From: Streptomyces sp. Je 1-79
GTDB lineage: Bacteria > Actinomycetota > Actinomycetes > Streptomycetales > Streptomycetaceae
Assembly: GCF_025195125.1 (NCBI RefSeq)
Contig: NZ_JAMGSL010000003.1
Span: 89,546 to 153,545, forward strand
DNA length: 64,000 nt
Direction of reading: 5' to 3'
Numbering within the stretch: the first letter of the stretch is position 1; each line of letters begins with the position of its first letter. Shown piece after piece: positions 1-7,536 of this stretch. Made by a program: the position numbers and the translations under genes. The notes under the pieces are model-generated. The model was not told the origin of the DNA. It made no database searches and saw nothing but the letters and a program-made list of their open reading frames with translations.

Positions 1-39
1 CGGCCCCCCCGCGGCGCCCTCGTGTGCGTTCACACGGCC

Positions 40-555
40 TCACACGACCGTGGTCGCCAGGAGCTTGCGCAACAGGCCCGCCAGCTGCTCCGCCTCCTCG
101 GGCGTGAGCGCGCCCTCCAGGGCCTCCCGCTGCTGCGCCAGGCCCGCGCCCACCGCCTGGTCCACCAGCTCGCGCCCGTGTTCGCTGAGCGTCACCCGCA
201 GCCCGCGACGGTCGTTCGGGTCGGGGCTGCGGCTGAGCAGCCCCGCCTTCTCCAGCTTGTCCAGCCGGCCCGTCATCCCGCCGGTGGTGATCATCAGCGT
301 CGCGGTGAGTTCGCGCGGCGAGAGGGTGTAGGGCTCACCCGAGCGGCGCAGGGTGGCCAGGACGTCGAACTCCCCGAGTGACATGCCTCCGTAGGGGGCG
401 TACGCCTTGTCGACCCGCCCGCGCATCGCCGCGGCCAGCCGGTAGATCCGCCCGTAGACGGCCATCGGGAGCGTGTCCAGATCGGGACGGACGGCGGCCC
501 ACTGGTCGGCGATGGCGTCGACCGCGTCGTGCGCGGGGGATTCGGTGCTCTCCAT
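40..555 (-). CDS. MarR-family transcriptional regulator
   Basis: A 171-residue winged-helix regulator. The middle of the protein reads as a MarR DNA-binding domain: LSPRELTATLMITTGGMTGRLDKLEKAGLL, split here as helix-turn-helix LSPRELTATLMIT and recognition part GGMTGRLDKLEKAGLL, followed by a wing with SPDPNDRRGLRVTL. The DP(N)DRRG wing motif is typical of the family. An upstream in-frame ATG at 591 exists, but the ATG at 555 fits the usual family N-terminus. The gene is divergent from an EamA transporter, and the gap holds strong palindromes. A repressor of the neighbouring exporter is the likely role; the ligand is unknown. Confidence 0.9.
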   Translation of the reverse strand: MESTESPAHDAVDAIADQWAAVRPDLDTLPMAVYGRIYRLAAAMRGRVDKAYAPYGGMSLGEFDVLATLRRSGEPYTLSPRELTATLMITTGGMTGRLDKLEKAGLLSRSPDPNDRRGLRVTLSEHGRELVDQAVGAGLAQQREALEGALTPEEAEQLAGLLRKLLATTVV

Positions 556-586
556 GACGGCCAGTCTCCTTTCCCGTCGACTCGAC

Positions 587-671
587 GGCAAGTAAGTGAC
601 TGAAGAGCAAGATGCTCACGAGAAAGCCACTTGCCAATAAGTAGCTTAGCTGTAAGCTACTTATCAGCAAG
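587..671. promoter_or_regulatory. Palindromic operator candidates between the MarR and EamA genes
   Basis: The divergent gap contains a perfect 12-bp inverted repeat (637-648 ATAAGTAGCTTA, 653-664 TAAGCTACTTAT, 4-bp centre). It is extended by CTTGC at 630-634 and GCAAG at 667-671. A second inverted pair, GGCAAGT (587-593) and ACTTGCC (629-635), lies on the regulator side. Arm and spacer sizes suit a dimeric MarR repressor. The start of the transporter gene is 38 bases after the main palindrome. Confidence 0.65.
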
Positions 672-708
672 CCAGCCGGACCCGTTCCGAAACAGGGGGG
701 AACCTGCC

Positions 709-1656
709 ATGTCCCGCAAGGCCGCCGTCGTCGCCCTGACCGCGCTCGCCCCGATCTCCTGGGGCTCCACCTACTTCGTCACCACCGAGTTCCTGCCGCC
801 CGACCGGCCGCTCTTCACCGGTCTGATGCGCGCGCTGCCCGCCGGACTGCTGCTGCTCGCCGTCACGCGGAAGCTGCCGCAGGGCGCCTGGTGGTGGAAG
901 GCCGCGGTCCTGGGGGCCCTCAACATCGGCGCCTTCTTCCCCCTGCTCTTCCTCGCCGCCTACCGGCTGCCCGGGGGTGTGGCGGCGGTCGTCGGCTCGG
1001 TCGGCCCGCTCTTCGTGGTCGGTCTGGCCGCGCTCCTCCTCGGCGACCGGCCCACCCCGCGGTCCCTGCTCACCGCCGTCGCCGCAGCGTTCGGCGTCAG
1101 CCTGGTCGTCCTGAAGGCGGGAGCCGCCCTCGATCTGGTCGGTGTGCTCGCGGGCCTGCTGTCGGCGCTCTCGATGTCGGCCGGCGTCGTCCTCACCAAG
1201 CGCTGGGGCAGGCCCGAGGGGGTGGGCGCCCTGGCGCTCACCGGCTGGCAGCTCACCGCCGGCGGCCTGGTCATCCTGCCCGTCGCCGCCCTGGTCGAGG
1301 GCGCTCCGCCCGCCCTGGACTCCGCCAGCCTCGCCGGCTACGCCTACCTCGCCCTCGGCAACACCGCGATCTCCTACTTCCTCTGGTTCCGCGGTATCGA
1401 GCGGCTGAGCGCCTCCTCGGTGACCCTCCTCGGCCCGCTCTCGCCGATCACGGCCGCCGTCGTCGGCTGGGTGGCGCTCGGTCAGGCGCTCGGCCCGGTG
1501 CAGCTCGCGGGCATGGCGATCGCCTTCGGTGCCACCCTGTTCGGCCAGCTGAACCCCCGTACGTCCGCCGCGAAGAAGGCGCGACCGTTCAGCTCAGCTG
1601 AACAGAAGGGTGAGAAAGTTTCGATGGACCTGGAGGTTTCCACGGTGCGACGGTAG
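709..1656 (+). CDS. EamA-family (DMT superfamily) transporter
   Basis: A 315-residue membrane protein with about ten hydrophobic helices arranged as two EamA repeats. The N-terminus (ALAPISWGSTYFVTTEFLPP) is typical of YedA/RhaT-like drug/metabolite transporters. The ATG at 709 was chosen because a G-rich Shine-Dalgarno (AGGGGGG) lies just upstream and the earlier in-frame ATG at 631 falls within the operator region. It probably exports a small metabolite or toxic compound under the divergent MarR regulator. The 3' end overlaps a regulatory module for the next gene. Confidence 0.88.
   Translation: MSRKAAVVALTALAPISWGSTYFVTTEFLPPDRPLFTGLMRALPAGLLLLAVTRKLPQGAWWWKAAVLGALNIGAFFPLLFLAAYRLPGGVAAVVGSVGPLFVVGLAALLLGDRPTPRSLLTAVAAAFGVSLVVLKAGAALDLVGVLAGLLSALSMSAGVVLTKRWGRPEGVGALALTGWQLTAGGLVILPVAALVEGAPPALDSASLAGYAYLALGNTAISYFLWFRGIERLSASSVTLLGPLSPITAAVVGWVALGQALGPVQLAGMAIAFGATLFGQLNPRTSAAKKARPFSSAEQKGEKVSMDLEVSTVRR
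1586..1630 (+). promoter_or_regulatory. Shared module CGTTCAG-N5-CTGAA-N17-TTCGATGGACC, copy 1
   Basis: Located in the last 71 bases of the first EamA gene and ahead of the second. CGTTCAG (1586-1592), CTGAA (1598-1602) and TTCGATGGACC (1620-1630) recur with identical spacing at 3590-3634 in front of allantoicase. This copy is also a longer palindrome, GTTCAGC-TCA-GCTGAAC (1587-1603). It may be an operator or a promoter. Confidence 0.55.
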
Positions 1657-1679
1657 AGCCACCGACCGAAGGGATCACC

Positions 1680-2612
1680 GTGGCACTCCTGGACCGCGTC
1701 CGCACCACAGAGCCCGCCTCCGCCCCGCGCGTCCTCGCGCGGGGTGCGGGCGTGGGGATGCTCCTCGCGCTCGTCGCCACGGTTGTCTGGTCCGGCAGCT
1801 TCGTCGTCTCCCGCGCCCTGCACGACTCCGTCCCGCCCGTCCAGGCCGCCTTCTGGCGCTGGATCGTCGCGATCCTCGCCGTCGCCCCCTTCGCGGCCCG
1901 CGAGACCTGGCGGCAGCGCCGGCTGATCCGGCGTCACCTCGGCTTCGTCACCCTCGCCGCGCTGCTCGGCGTCACCGTCTACAACACCCTGGTCAACCAG
2001 GCCGGACTCACCACCTCCGCCGGCAACATGGGCATGATCATGGCCGCCTCCCCGGTCCTCATGGCGGTCTACGAGGGGCTCGGCGGCGCCCGGCTCGGCG
2101 CCCGCAGGGTGACCGGCATGCTGATCGCCTGTGGCGGTGTCCTCCTTCTCGTCGGCGACGGCGCGCTCCCCACCCGGCTCACCACCGGCGACCTGTGGAT
2201 GCTGGCGGCGGCGGTCAGCTTCGCCTCGTACAGCGCCGTGCTCAAGCGCCGCCCCGCCGAACTCGGCGGCCTGGCCTTCCTCTTCACCACCTTCGTGCTC
2301 GGCGCGCTGATGCTGCTCCCCGCGTACGGCGTCAGCCTCGCCGCCCAGGGCGGCTTCGAGCCCACGCCCGGCACCGTCGGGCCCCTGGTCTACGTCGGTG
2401 TCCTCTCCTCCGCCGTGGCCTTCCTCGCCTGGAACAAGGCCATCGCCCTGGTCGGCGCCGCCCGCGCCGGAGTCGTCTACTACCTCCAGCCGGTCTGCGT
2501 GGCCCTGCTCTCGTACGCCCTTCTCGGCGAGGAGCTCGGGCTCCTGGGCGGCGCCTGCATGGCCCTGATCCTGGGCGGGGTGGCGCTGGCCGGCTCCCGG
2601 GCCCGCGGATGA
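1680..2612 (+). CDS. EamA-family (DMT superfamily) transporter
   Basis: A 310-residue protein with two EamA repeats and about ten membrane helices (first helix near residues 23-45, MLLALVATVVWSGSFVVSRA). It starts at GTG 1680 behind AAGGGATCACC. It differs from the preceding EamA protein in sequence, so this is not a fresh duplication. It lies 23 bases after that gene, but a conserved module at 1586-1630 suggests it also has its own promoter. The likely role is export or uptake of a small metabolite. The link to purine degradation is only the module it shares with allantoicase. Confidence 0.87.
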   Translation: MALLDRVRTTEPASAPRVLARGAGVGMLLALVATVVWSGSFVVSRALHDSVPPVQAAFWRWIVAILAVAPFAARETWRQRRLIRRHLGFVTLAALLGVTVYNTLVNQAGLTTSAGNMGMIMAASPVLMAVYEGLGGARLGARRVTGMLIACGGVLLLVGDGALPTRLTTGDLWMLAAAVSFASYSAVLKRRPAELGGLAFLFTTFVLGALMLLPAYGVSLAAQGGFEPTPGTVGPLVYVGVLSSAVAFLAWNKAIALVGAARAGVVYYLQPVCVALLSYALLGEELGLLGGACMALILGGVALAGSRARG

Positions 2613-2640
2613 GGAACCGTCTGCCGACGCGGGCGCCCGG

Positions 2641-2646
2641 TAGGTT
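2641..2646 (+). promoter_or_regulatory. -10 box of the LysR gene (leaderless type)
   Basis: TAGGTT ends 7 bases before the ATG at 2654 and there is no Shine-Dalgarno. Transcription would begin at or next to the start codon. Confidence 0.5.
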
Positions 2647-2653
2647 GCGCCCC

Positions 2654-3574
2654 ATGACCGAGTGGGACATCAAGAAGCTCCAGATCCTCCGCACGCTCCG
2701 CGACCGCGGCACCGTCACCGCCACGGCGGAGGCCCTGCTCATGACCCCCTCGGCCGTCTCCCAGCAGCTCACCAACCTCGCCAGGCAGCTCGGCGTCCAG
2801 CTTCTGGAGGCGCACGGGCGCCGGGTGCGGCTCACCGACGCCGCGCACCTCGTGCTCCGCCACGCCGAGGCGGTCTTCGCCCAGCTGGAGCGCGCCGACG
2901 CCGAACTGGACGGCTATCTGCGCGGCGAGGCGGGGCAGGTACGGGTGGCCGCGTTCTCCACGGCCGTGCCCGCCCTCGTCGTCCCCGCCGTGCAGCACCT
3001 GCGTACCGCCCACCCCGGACTCGACCTCCGGATCCGCGAGGCAGAGGCGTCGGAGGCGTACGAACTGCTCGGCGCCGGCGACGTGGACCTGGCGCTCTCG
3101 CTCGCCGCCCACGCGCCCTCCGCGCGCGACCCCAAGTTCAGCCGCGTCCCCCTGCTCGCCGACCCGCTGGACGTCGCCCTGCCCGCCGGTCATCCGCTCG
3201 CCGACGCGCCCGGCCTGCGGCTCGCCGACCTCTCCGCCGAGCCCTGGATCTTCGGCGGCTCCGGCCCCTGGTCGGAGATCACCACCGCCGCCTGTGAGGC
3301 CGCCGGGTTCGTGCCCGAGCAGGCCCACAGCGCCGCCGGCTGGACGGCGATCCTCGCCATGGTCGAGGCGGGGATGGGTGTCGCCCTGGTGCCCCGGATG
3401 GCCTCCGCCGAGCGGCGCGGAGAGCGCGGGATCGTCATGCGGGTCCTCTCCGCCGACCAGCCGCGCCGCCATGTCGTCGCGGCCGTACGGCGCGGGGCCG
3501 AGGAGGGCCCTGCCGTGGCCCGGGTGCTCGCCGCCCTCCGCCAGGCGGCCGTCCAGCGGGAGACCGTCCAGTAG
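2654..3574 (+). CDS. LysR-family transcriptional regulator
   Basis: A 306-residue regulator. The N-terminal winged helix-turn-helix spans about residues 4-62, with TATAEALLMTPSAVSQQLTN as the recognition segment. The LysR substrate-binding domain follows (about 90-295). The ATG at 2654 was chosen because it begins a canonical LysR N-terminus (MTEWDIKKLQILRTLRDRGT) and sits behind a leaderless-type -10. It lies 41 bases after the EamA gene on the same strand, with allantoicase downstream. Either could be its target, but nothing in the sequence proves it. Confidence 0.9.
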   Translation: MTEWDIKKLQILRTLRDRGTVTATAEALLMTPSAVSQQLTNLARQLGVQLLEAHGRRVRLTDAAHLVLRHAEAVFAQLERADAELDGYLRGEAGQVRVAAFSTAVPALVVPAVQHLRTAHPGLDLRIREAEASEAYELLGAGDVDLALSLAAHAPSARDPKFSRVPLLADPLDVALPAGHPLADAPGLRLADLSAEPWIFGGSGPWSEITTAACEAAGFVPEQAHSAAGWTAILAMVEAGMGVALVPRMASAERRGERGIVMRVLSADQPRRHVVAAVRRGAEEGPAVARVLAALRQAAVQRETVQ

Positions 3575-3589
3575 GCGGCGCGAGCACAT

Positions 3590-3634
3590 CGTTCAGCAGA
3601 ACTGAAAGTATCTGTCGAAAACATTCGATGGACC
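3590..3634 (+). promoter_or_regulatory. Shared module CGTTCAG-N5-CTGAA-N17-TTCGATGGACC, copy 2
   Basis: Upstream of allantoicase: CGTTCAG (3590-3596), CTGAA (3602-3606), TTCGATGGACC (3624-3634). Two inverted repeats are nested here: TTCAG/CTGAA with a 5-bp centre (3592-3606) and TCGAA/TTCGA with a 4-bp centre (3615-3628). All three blocks match copy 1 at 1586-1630 in sequence and spacing. Confidence 0.6.
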
Positions 3635-3664
3635 GGCGGGCTCCGGTCCCGGCAGAGTCGGGGC

Positions 3665-4792
3665 ATGAGCTTCGACGAGAACCAGGACCCGCACGCCAAC
3701 GACGCCGCCCCCTACGCCGGTGGCGACCCGTACGCCGACTACCGCGCCGGTGACTTCCCCTTCACCGAGCTGGTCGACCTGGCCGACCGCCGCCTCGGCG
3801 CCGGTGTCGTCGCCGCCAACGACGAGTTCTTCGCCGAGCGCGAGAACCTCCTCGTCCGCGAGCGCGCCGTCTTCGACCCGGAGCACTTCGGCCACAAGGG
3901 CAAGATCATGGACGGCTGGGAGACCCGCCGCCGACGCGGCGCCGACGCCCAGAACGTCTTCCCCGCCCCCGAGGACCACGACTGGGCGATCGTCCGCCTC
4001 GGCGCTCCCGGCGTGATCCGCGGCATCATCGTCGACACCGCCCACTTCCGCGGCAACTACCCGCAGCGGGTGTCGGTCCAGGCCGCCGCCGTCGAAGGCT
4101 CGCCCAGCCCCGAGCAGCTGCTCGCCGACGACGTGAAGTGGGAGGAGCTCGTCCCGCCCACCCCCGTCCGCGGCCACGCCGCCAACGGCTTCGAGATCGA
4201 CGTCGAGCGCCGCTTCACCCACGTACGGGTCTGCCAGCACCCCGACGGCGGCATCGCGCGCCTGCGCGTCCACGGCGAGGTCGTCCCGGACCCCGAGTGG
4301 CTGGAGCTGCTCGGCACCCTCGACCTGATCTCCGTACTCAACGGCGGGGTGTACGAGGACGCTTCGGACAGGTTCTACTCCTCGCCGACGCAGATCATCC
4401 TGCCCGGCACCTCCCGCAAGATGGACGACGGCTGGGAGAACCGCCGCCGCCGGGTCCGCGGCACCAACGACTGGGTCCGCTTCCGCCTCGCCGCCCAGGG
4501 AGCCGTACGCGCCGTCGAGATCGACACCGCGTACCTCAAGGGCAACTCCGCCGGCTGGATCGCCCTCCACGGCCGCAACGGGGAGACGGGCGAGTGGTTC
4601 GAGATCATCCCCAGGACCAGGCTGCAGCCGGACACCCTGCACCGCTTCAAGCTCCCCGCGCAGGCCGTCGTCACCCACGTCCGCCTCGACGCCTTCCCCG
4701 ACGGCGGCGTCGCCCGGATGCGCCTCCACGGCACGCTCACGGAGCAGGGCGCGGCCGACCTGCGCACCCGCTACGGGGCGCTCGGCGGCTGA
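3665..4792 (+). CDS. alc: Allantoicase
   Basis: A 375-residue protein of usual family length. It hydrolyses allantoate to ureidoglycolate and urea in purine catabolism. Two similar jelly-roll halves are visible. Each carries a (M)DGWE-type stretch followed by an RR-rich strand and an IDTA(H/Y)-(F/L)-(R/K)GN motif: MDGWETRRRRG with VDTAHFRGNYP in the first half, and MDDGWENRRRR with IDTAYLKGNS in the second. The gene appears to stand alone, without allantoinase beside it. It is preceded by the palindromic module at 3590-3634 and followed by a strong terminator. Confidence 0.96.
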   Translation: MSFDENQDPHANDAAPYAGGDPYADYRAGDFPFTELVDLADRRLGAGVVAANDEFFAERENLLVRERAVFDPEHFGHKGKIMDGWETRRRRGADAQNVFPAPEDHDWAIVRLGAPGVIRGIIVDTAHFRGNYPQRVSVQAAAVEGSPSPEQLLADDVKWEELVPPTPVRGHAANGFEIDVERRFTHVRVCQHPDGGIARLRVHGEVVPDPEWLELLGTLDLISVLNGGVYEDASDRFYSSPTQIILPGTSRKMDDGWENRRRRVRGTNDWVRFRLAAQGAVRAVEIDTAYLKGNSAGWIALHGRNGETGEWFEIIPRTRLQPDTLHRFKLPAQAVVTHVRLDAFPDGGVARMRLHGTLTEQGAADLRTRYGALGG

Positions 4793-4853
4793 CACGCTTC
4801 CGCCCGGCGGGCGGCCGCGCGCCGACGCCCGCCCGCCGGGCGGACCTCAGACA

Positions 4854-4895
4854 CGGCGAAGGGGCACCTCCGTGGGGGAGGGTGCCCCTTCGCCG
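4854..4895. terminator. Bidirectional hairpin between alc and pepN
   Basis: Perfect 15-bp arms (4854-4868 and 4881-4895, CGGCGAAGGGGCACC and its complement) with a 12-base loop lie between two convergent genes. Confidence 0.85.
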
Positions 4896-4910
4896 TTCAC
4901 CTGCCTGCCG

Positions 4911-7484
4911 TCACGCGGCGGCGGCGTCCGCCGCACGTGCCCTGAGGGCGCGCTCGACGCCCGCCCGGCACTCCGTCACCAGACGCCTCAGCGCCGGAGC
5001 CGGGTCGTTCTCCGCGATCCAGGCGTCCGTCGCGTCCAGGGTCTCCTGCGAGACCTGGATCGTCGGGTAGAGGCCCACCACGATCTGCTGGATCATCTCG
5101 TGGCTGCGGGTCTCCGAGACACCCTTGATCGAGGCGAAGTACTTCGCCGTGTACGGAGCGAGCAGCTCACGCTGGTCGGTCTGCACGAAGCCGCCGATGA
5201 CGGCCTCCTGCACGGCGTTGGCCAGCTTGTCCGACTCCACCACCGACGCCCACGCCTCGGCCTTGGCGGCCTCCGACGGACGCGCCGCCCGCGCGGTCGC
5301 GGCGTGCCGCTCGCCCGCGGCCGTCGGGTCGCGCTGGAGCTCGCCCGCGATCTCCGGCTCGTCGTAGACGCCGGTCGCCGCCAGCCGCTGCACGAACACC
5401 CAGCGCAGCTCGGTGTCCACGGCCAGGCCCTCGATCGACTCGCGGCCCTCCAGGAGGGCCGCCAGCAGGTCCAGCTGCTGCGGGGTCCTGGCGGTGGCCG
5501 CGAAGGCCCGCGCCCAGGCGAGCTGGTGGTCGCTGCCCGCGTCGGCGGCGCGCAGGTGCGCCAGCGTCGCGTCGGTCCAGCGGGTCAGCCCGGCCTCGCG
5601 CCACTCCGGCGCCGCGTACAGGTCGAGGGCGGCCTTGACCTGCCCCTGGAGCGACTGGACCACGCCGATGTCGGTCTCCTTGGCGATCCCCGAGAGCACC
5701 AGCTCCAGGTAGTCGCGGGTGGCCAGCTCGCCGTCGCGGGTCATGTCCCAGGCGGAGGCCCAGCACAGCGCGCGCGGCAGCGACTCGGTGAAGTCGCCGA
5801 GGTGCTCGGTGACGTTCTTCAGCGACACCTCGTCCAGGCGGACCTTGGCGTACGACAGGTCGTCGTCGTTGAGCAGCACGACCGCCGGACGCGCCTTGCC
5901 CTCCAGCTGCGGCACGTTCGTCAGCTCGGTGGCGGTGACGTCCAGCTCGACCCGGTCCGTACGGACCAGCTTGCCGGCCGCGTCCAGGTCGTAGAAGCCG
6001 ATCGCGATCCGGTGCGGCCGCAGCGTCGACTCGCCCTTGGCGCCGGCCGGCAGCGCCGGGGCCTCCTGCTTGACGGCGAAGGAGGTGATGACACCGTTCG
6101 CGTCGGTCTCGATCTCCGGGCGCAGGATGTTGATGCCGGCCGTCTCCAGCCACGCCTTCGACCAGGCCTTGAGGTCACGCCCGGAGGTCTCCTCCAGCGC
6201 GCCGAGCAGGTCGGACAGACGCGTGTTCCCGAAGGCGTGACGCTTGAAGTACGCCTGCACGCCCGTGAAGAACTCGTCCTGGCCGACGTACGCGACCAGC
6301 TGCTTGAGGACCGAGGCGCCCTTGGCGTAGGTGATGCCGTCGAAGTTGACCAGCACGTCCTCGAGATCGTTGATCTCGGCCATGATCGGGTGCGTGGACG
6401 GCAGCTGGTCCTGGCGGTACGCCCAGGTCTTCTCCGCGTTGGCGAAGGTGGTCCAGGCGTTCGGCCAGCGGGTGCCCTCCACGGACGCCTGGCAGGCGAC
6501 CGAGGTGAAGGTCGCGAACGACTCGTTCAGCCACAGGTCGTTCCACCACTCCATGGTGACCAGGTCGCCGAACCACATGTGCGCGAGCTCGTGCAGGATC
6601 GTCTCGGCCCGGCGCTCGTACGCCGCGTCCGTCACCTTCGAGCGGAAGACGTACTGGTCGCGGATGGTCACCGCGCCCGCGTTCTCCATCGCGCCCGCGT
6701 TGAACTCCGGCACGAAGAGCTGGTCGTACTTGGCGAACGGGTAGTCGTACGCGAACTTCTCCTGGAACCAGTCGAAGCCCTGGCGCGTGACGTCGAAGAT
6801 GTGGTCCGCGTCGAGGAACTCGGCCAGCGACGGACGGCAGTAGATGCCGAGCGGAACGGTCTGCCCGTCCTTCTCGTACGAGGAGTGGACCGAGTGGTAC
6901 GGGCCGACGATCAGCGCGGTGATGTACGTCGAGATCCGCGGGGTCGGCTCGAAGACCCACAGGTCGTCCTTGGGCTCCGGCGTCGGCGAGTTGGAGATCA
7001 CCGTCCAGCCGCTCGGCGCCTTCACGGTGAACTGGAAGGTCGCCTTCAGGTCCGGCTGCTCGAAGGAGGCGAAGACGCGGCGGGCGTCCGGCACCTCGAA
7101 CTGGGTGTAGAGGTACGCCTGGTCGTCGACCGGGTCGACGAACCGGTGCAGGCCCTCGCCCGTGTTCGTGTACGCGCAGTCCGCGACGACCTTCAGCTCG
7201 TTCGGGCCCTGCCGCAGATGGGCCAGCGCGATCCGCGAGTCCCGGAACACGGCGGCGACGTCGAGCGCGTGGCCGTTGAGCACGACCTCGTGGACGGCGG
7301 GGGCGACGAGGTCGATGAAGGTCTCCGCACCGGCCTCGGCGGAATCGAAGCGGACGGTGGTGACGGACCGGTAGGTGCCGCCCTCCTGCGCACCGGAGAG
7401 GTCGAGGTCGACCTCGTACGCGTCCACGGTGAGCAGCTTCGCCCGCTGCTGCGCCTCTTCACGGGTCAGGTTTGTGCCAGGCAC
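4911..7484 (-). CDS. pepN: Aminopeptidase N (M1 zinc metallopeptidase)
   Basis: An 857-residue cytoplasmic aminopeptidase that removes N-terminal amino acids from peptides. The substrate-recognition GAMEN motif is at 264-268, the zinc motif HELAH at 298-302 (HELAHMWFGDLVT), and the third ligand Glu is near 321 in NESFATF. The C-terminal ERAP1-like helical domain fills the rest. The GTG at 7484 was chosen: GAGGAG lies 8 bases upstream and the product begins (M)PGTNLTREEA, as known PepN proteins do. It follows the TerD-domain gene by 52 bases on the same strand. A second M1 paralogue lies at 18743-21328. Confidence 0.96.
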   Translation of the reverse strand: MPGTNLTREEAQQRAKLLTVDAYEVDLDLSGAQEGGTYRSVTTVRFDSAEAGAETFIDLVAPAVHEVVLNGHALDVAAVFRDSRIALAHLRQGPNELKVVADCAYTNTGEGLHRFVDPVDDQAYLYTQFEVPDARRVFASFEQPDLKATFQFTVKAPSGWTVISNSPTPEPKDDLWVFEPTPRISTYITALIVGPYHSVHSSYEKDGQTVPLGIYCRPSLAEFLDADHIFDVTRQGFDWFQEKFAYDYPFAKYDQLFVPEFNAGAMENAGAVTIRDQYVFRSKVTDAAYERRAETILHELAHMWFGDLVTMEWWNDLWLNESFATFTSVACQASVEGTRWPNAWTTFANAEKTWAYRQDQLPSTHPIMAEINDLEDVLVNFDGITYAKGASVLKQLVAYVGQDEFFTGVQAYFKRHAFGNTRLSDLLGALEETSGRDLKAWSKAWLETAGINILRPEIETDANGVITSFAVKQEAPALPAGAKGESTLRPHRIAIGFYDLDAAGKLVRTDRVELDVTATELTNVPQLEGKARPAVVLLNDDDLSYAKVRLDEVSLKNVTEHLGDFTESLPRALCWASAWDMTRDGELATRDYLELVLSGIAKETDIGVVQSLQGQVKAALDLYAAPEWREAGLTRWTDATLAHLRAADAGSDHQLAWARAFAATARTPQQLDLLAALLEGRESIEGLAVDTELRWVFVQRLAATGVYDEPEIAGELQRDPTAAGERHAATARAARPSEAAKAEAWASVVESDKLANAVQEAVIGGFVQTDQRELLAPYTAKYFASIKGVSETRSHEMIQQIVVGLYPTIQVSQETLDATDAWIAENDPAPALRRLVTECRAGVERALRARAADAAAA

Positions 7485-7536
7485 CCGGTCAACTCCTCGG
7501 TTTCGTGACGTTTGGCTCATCCTTCCACGCCGTACC

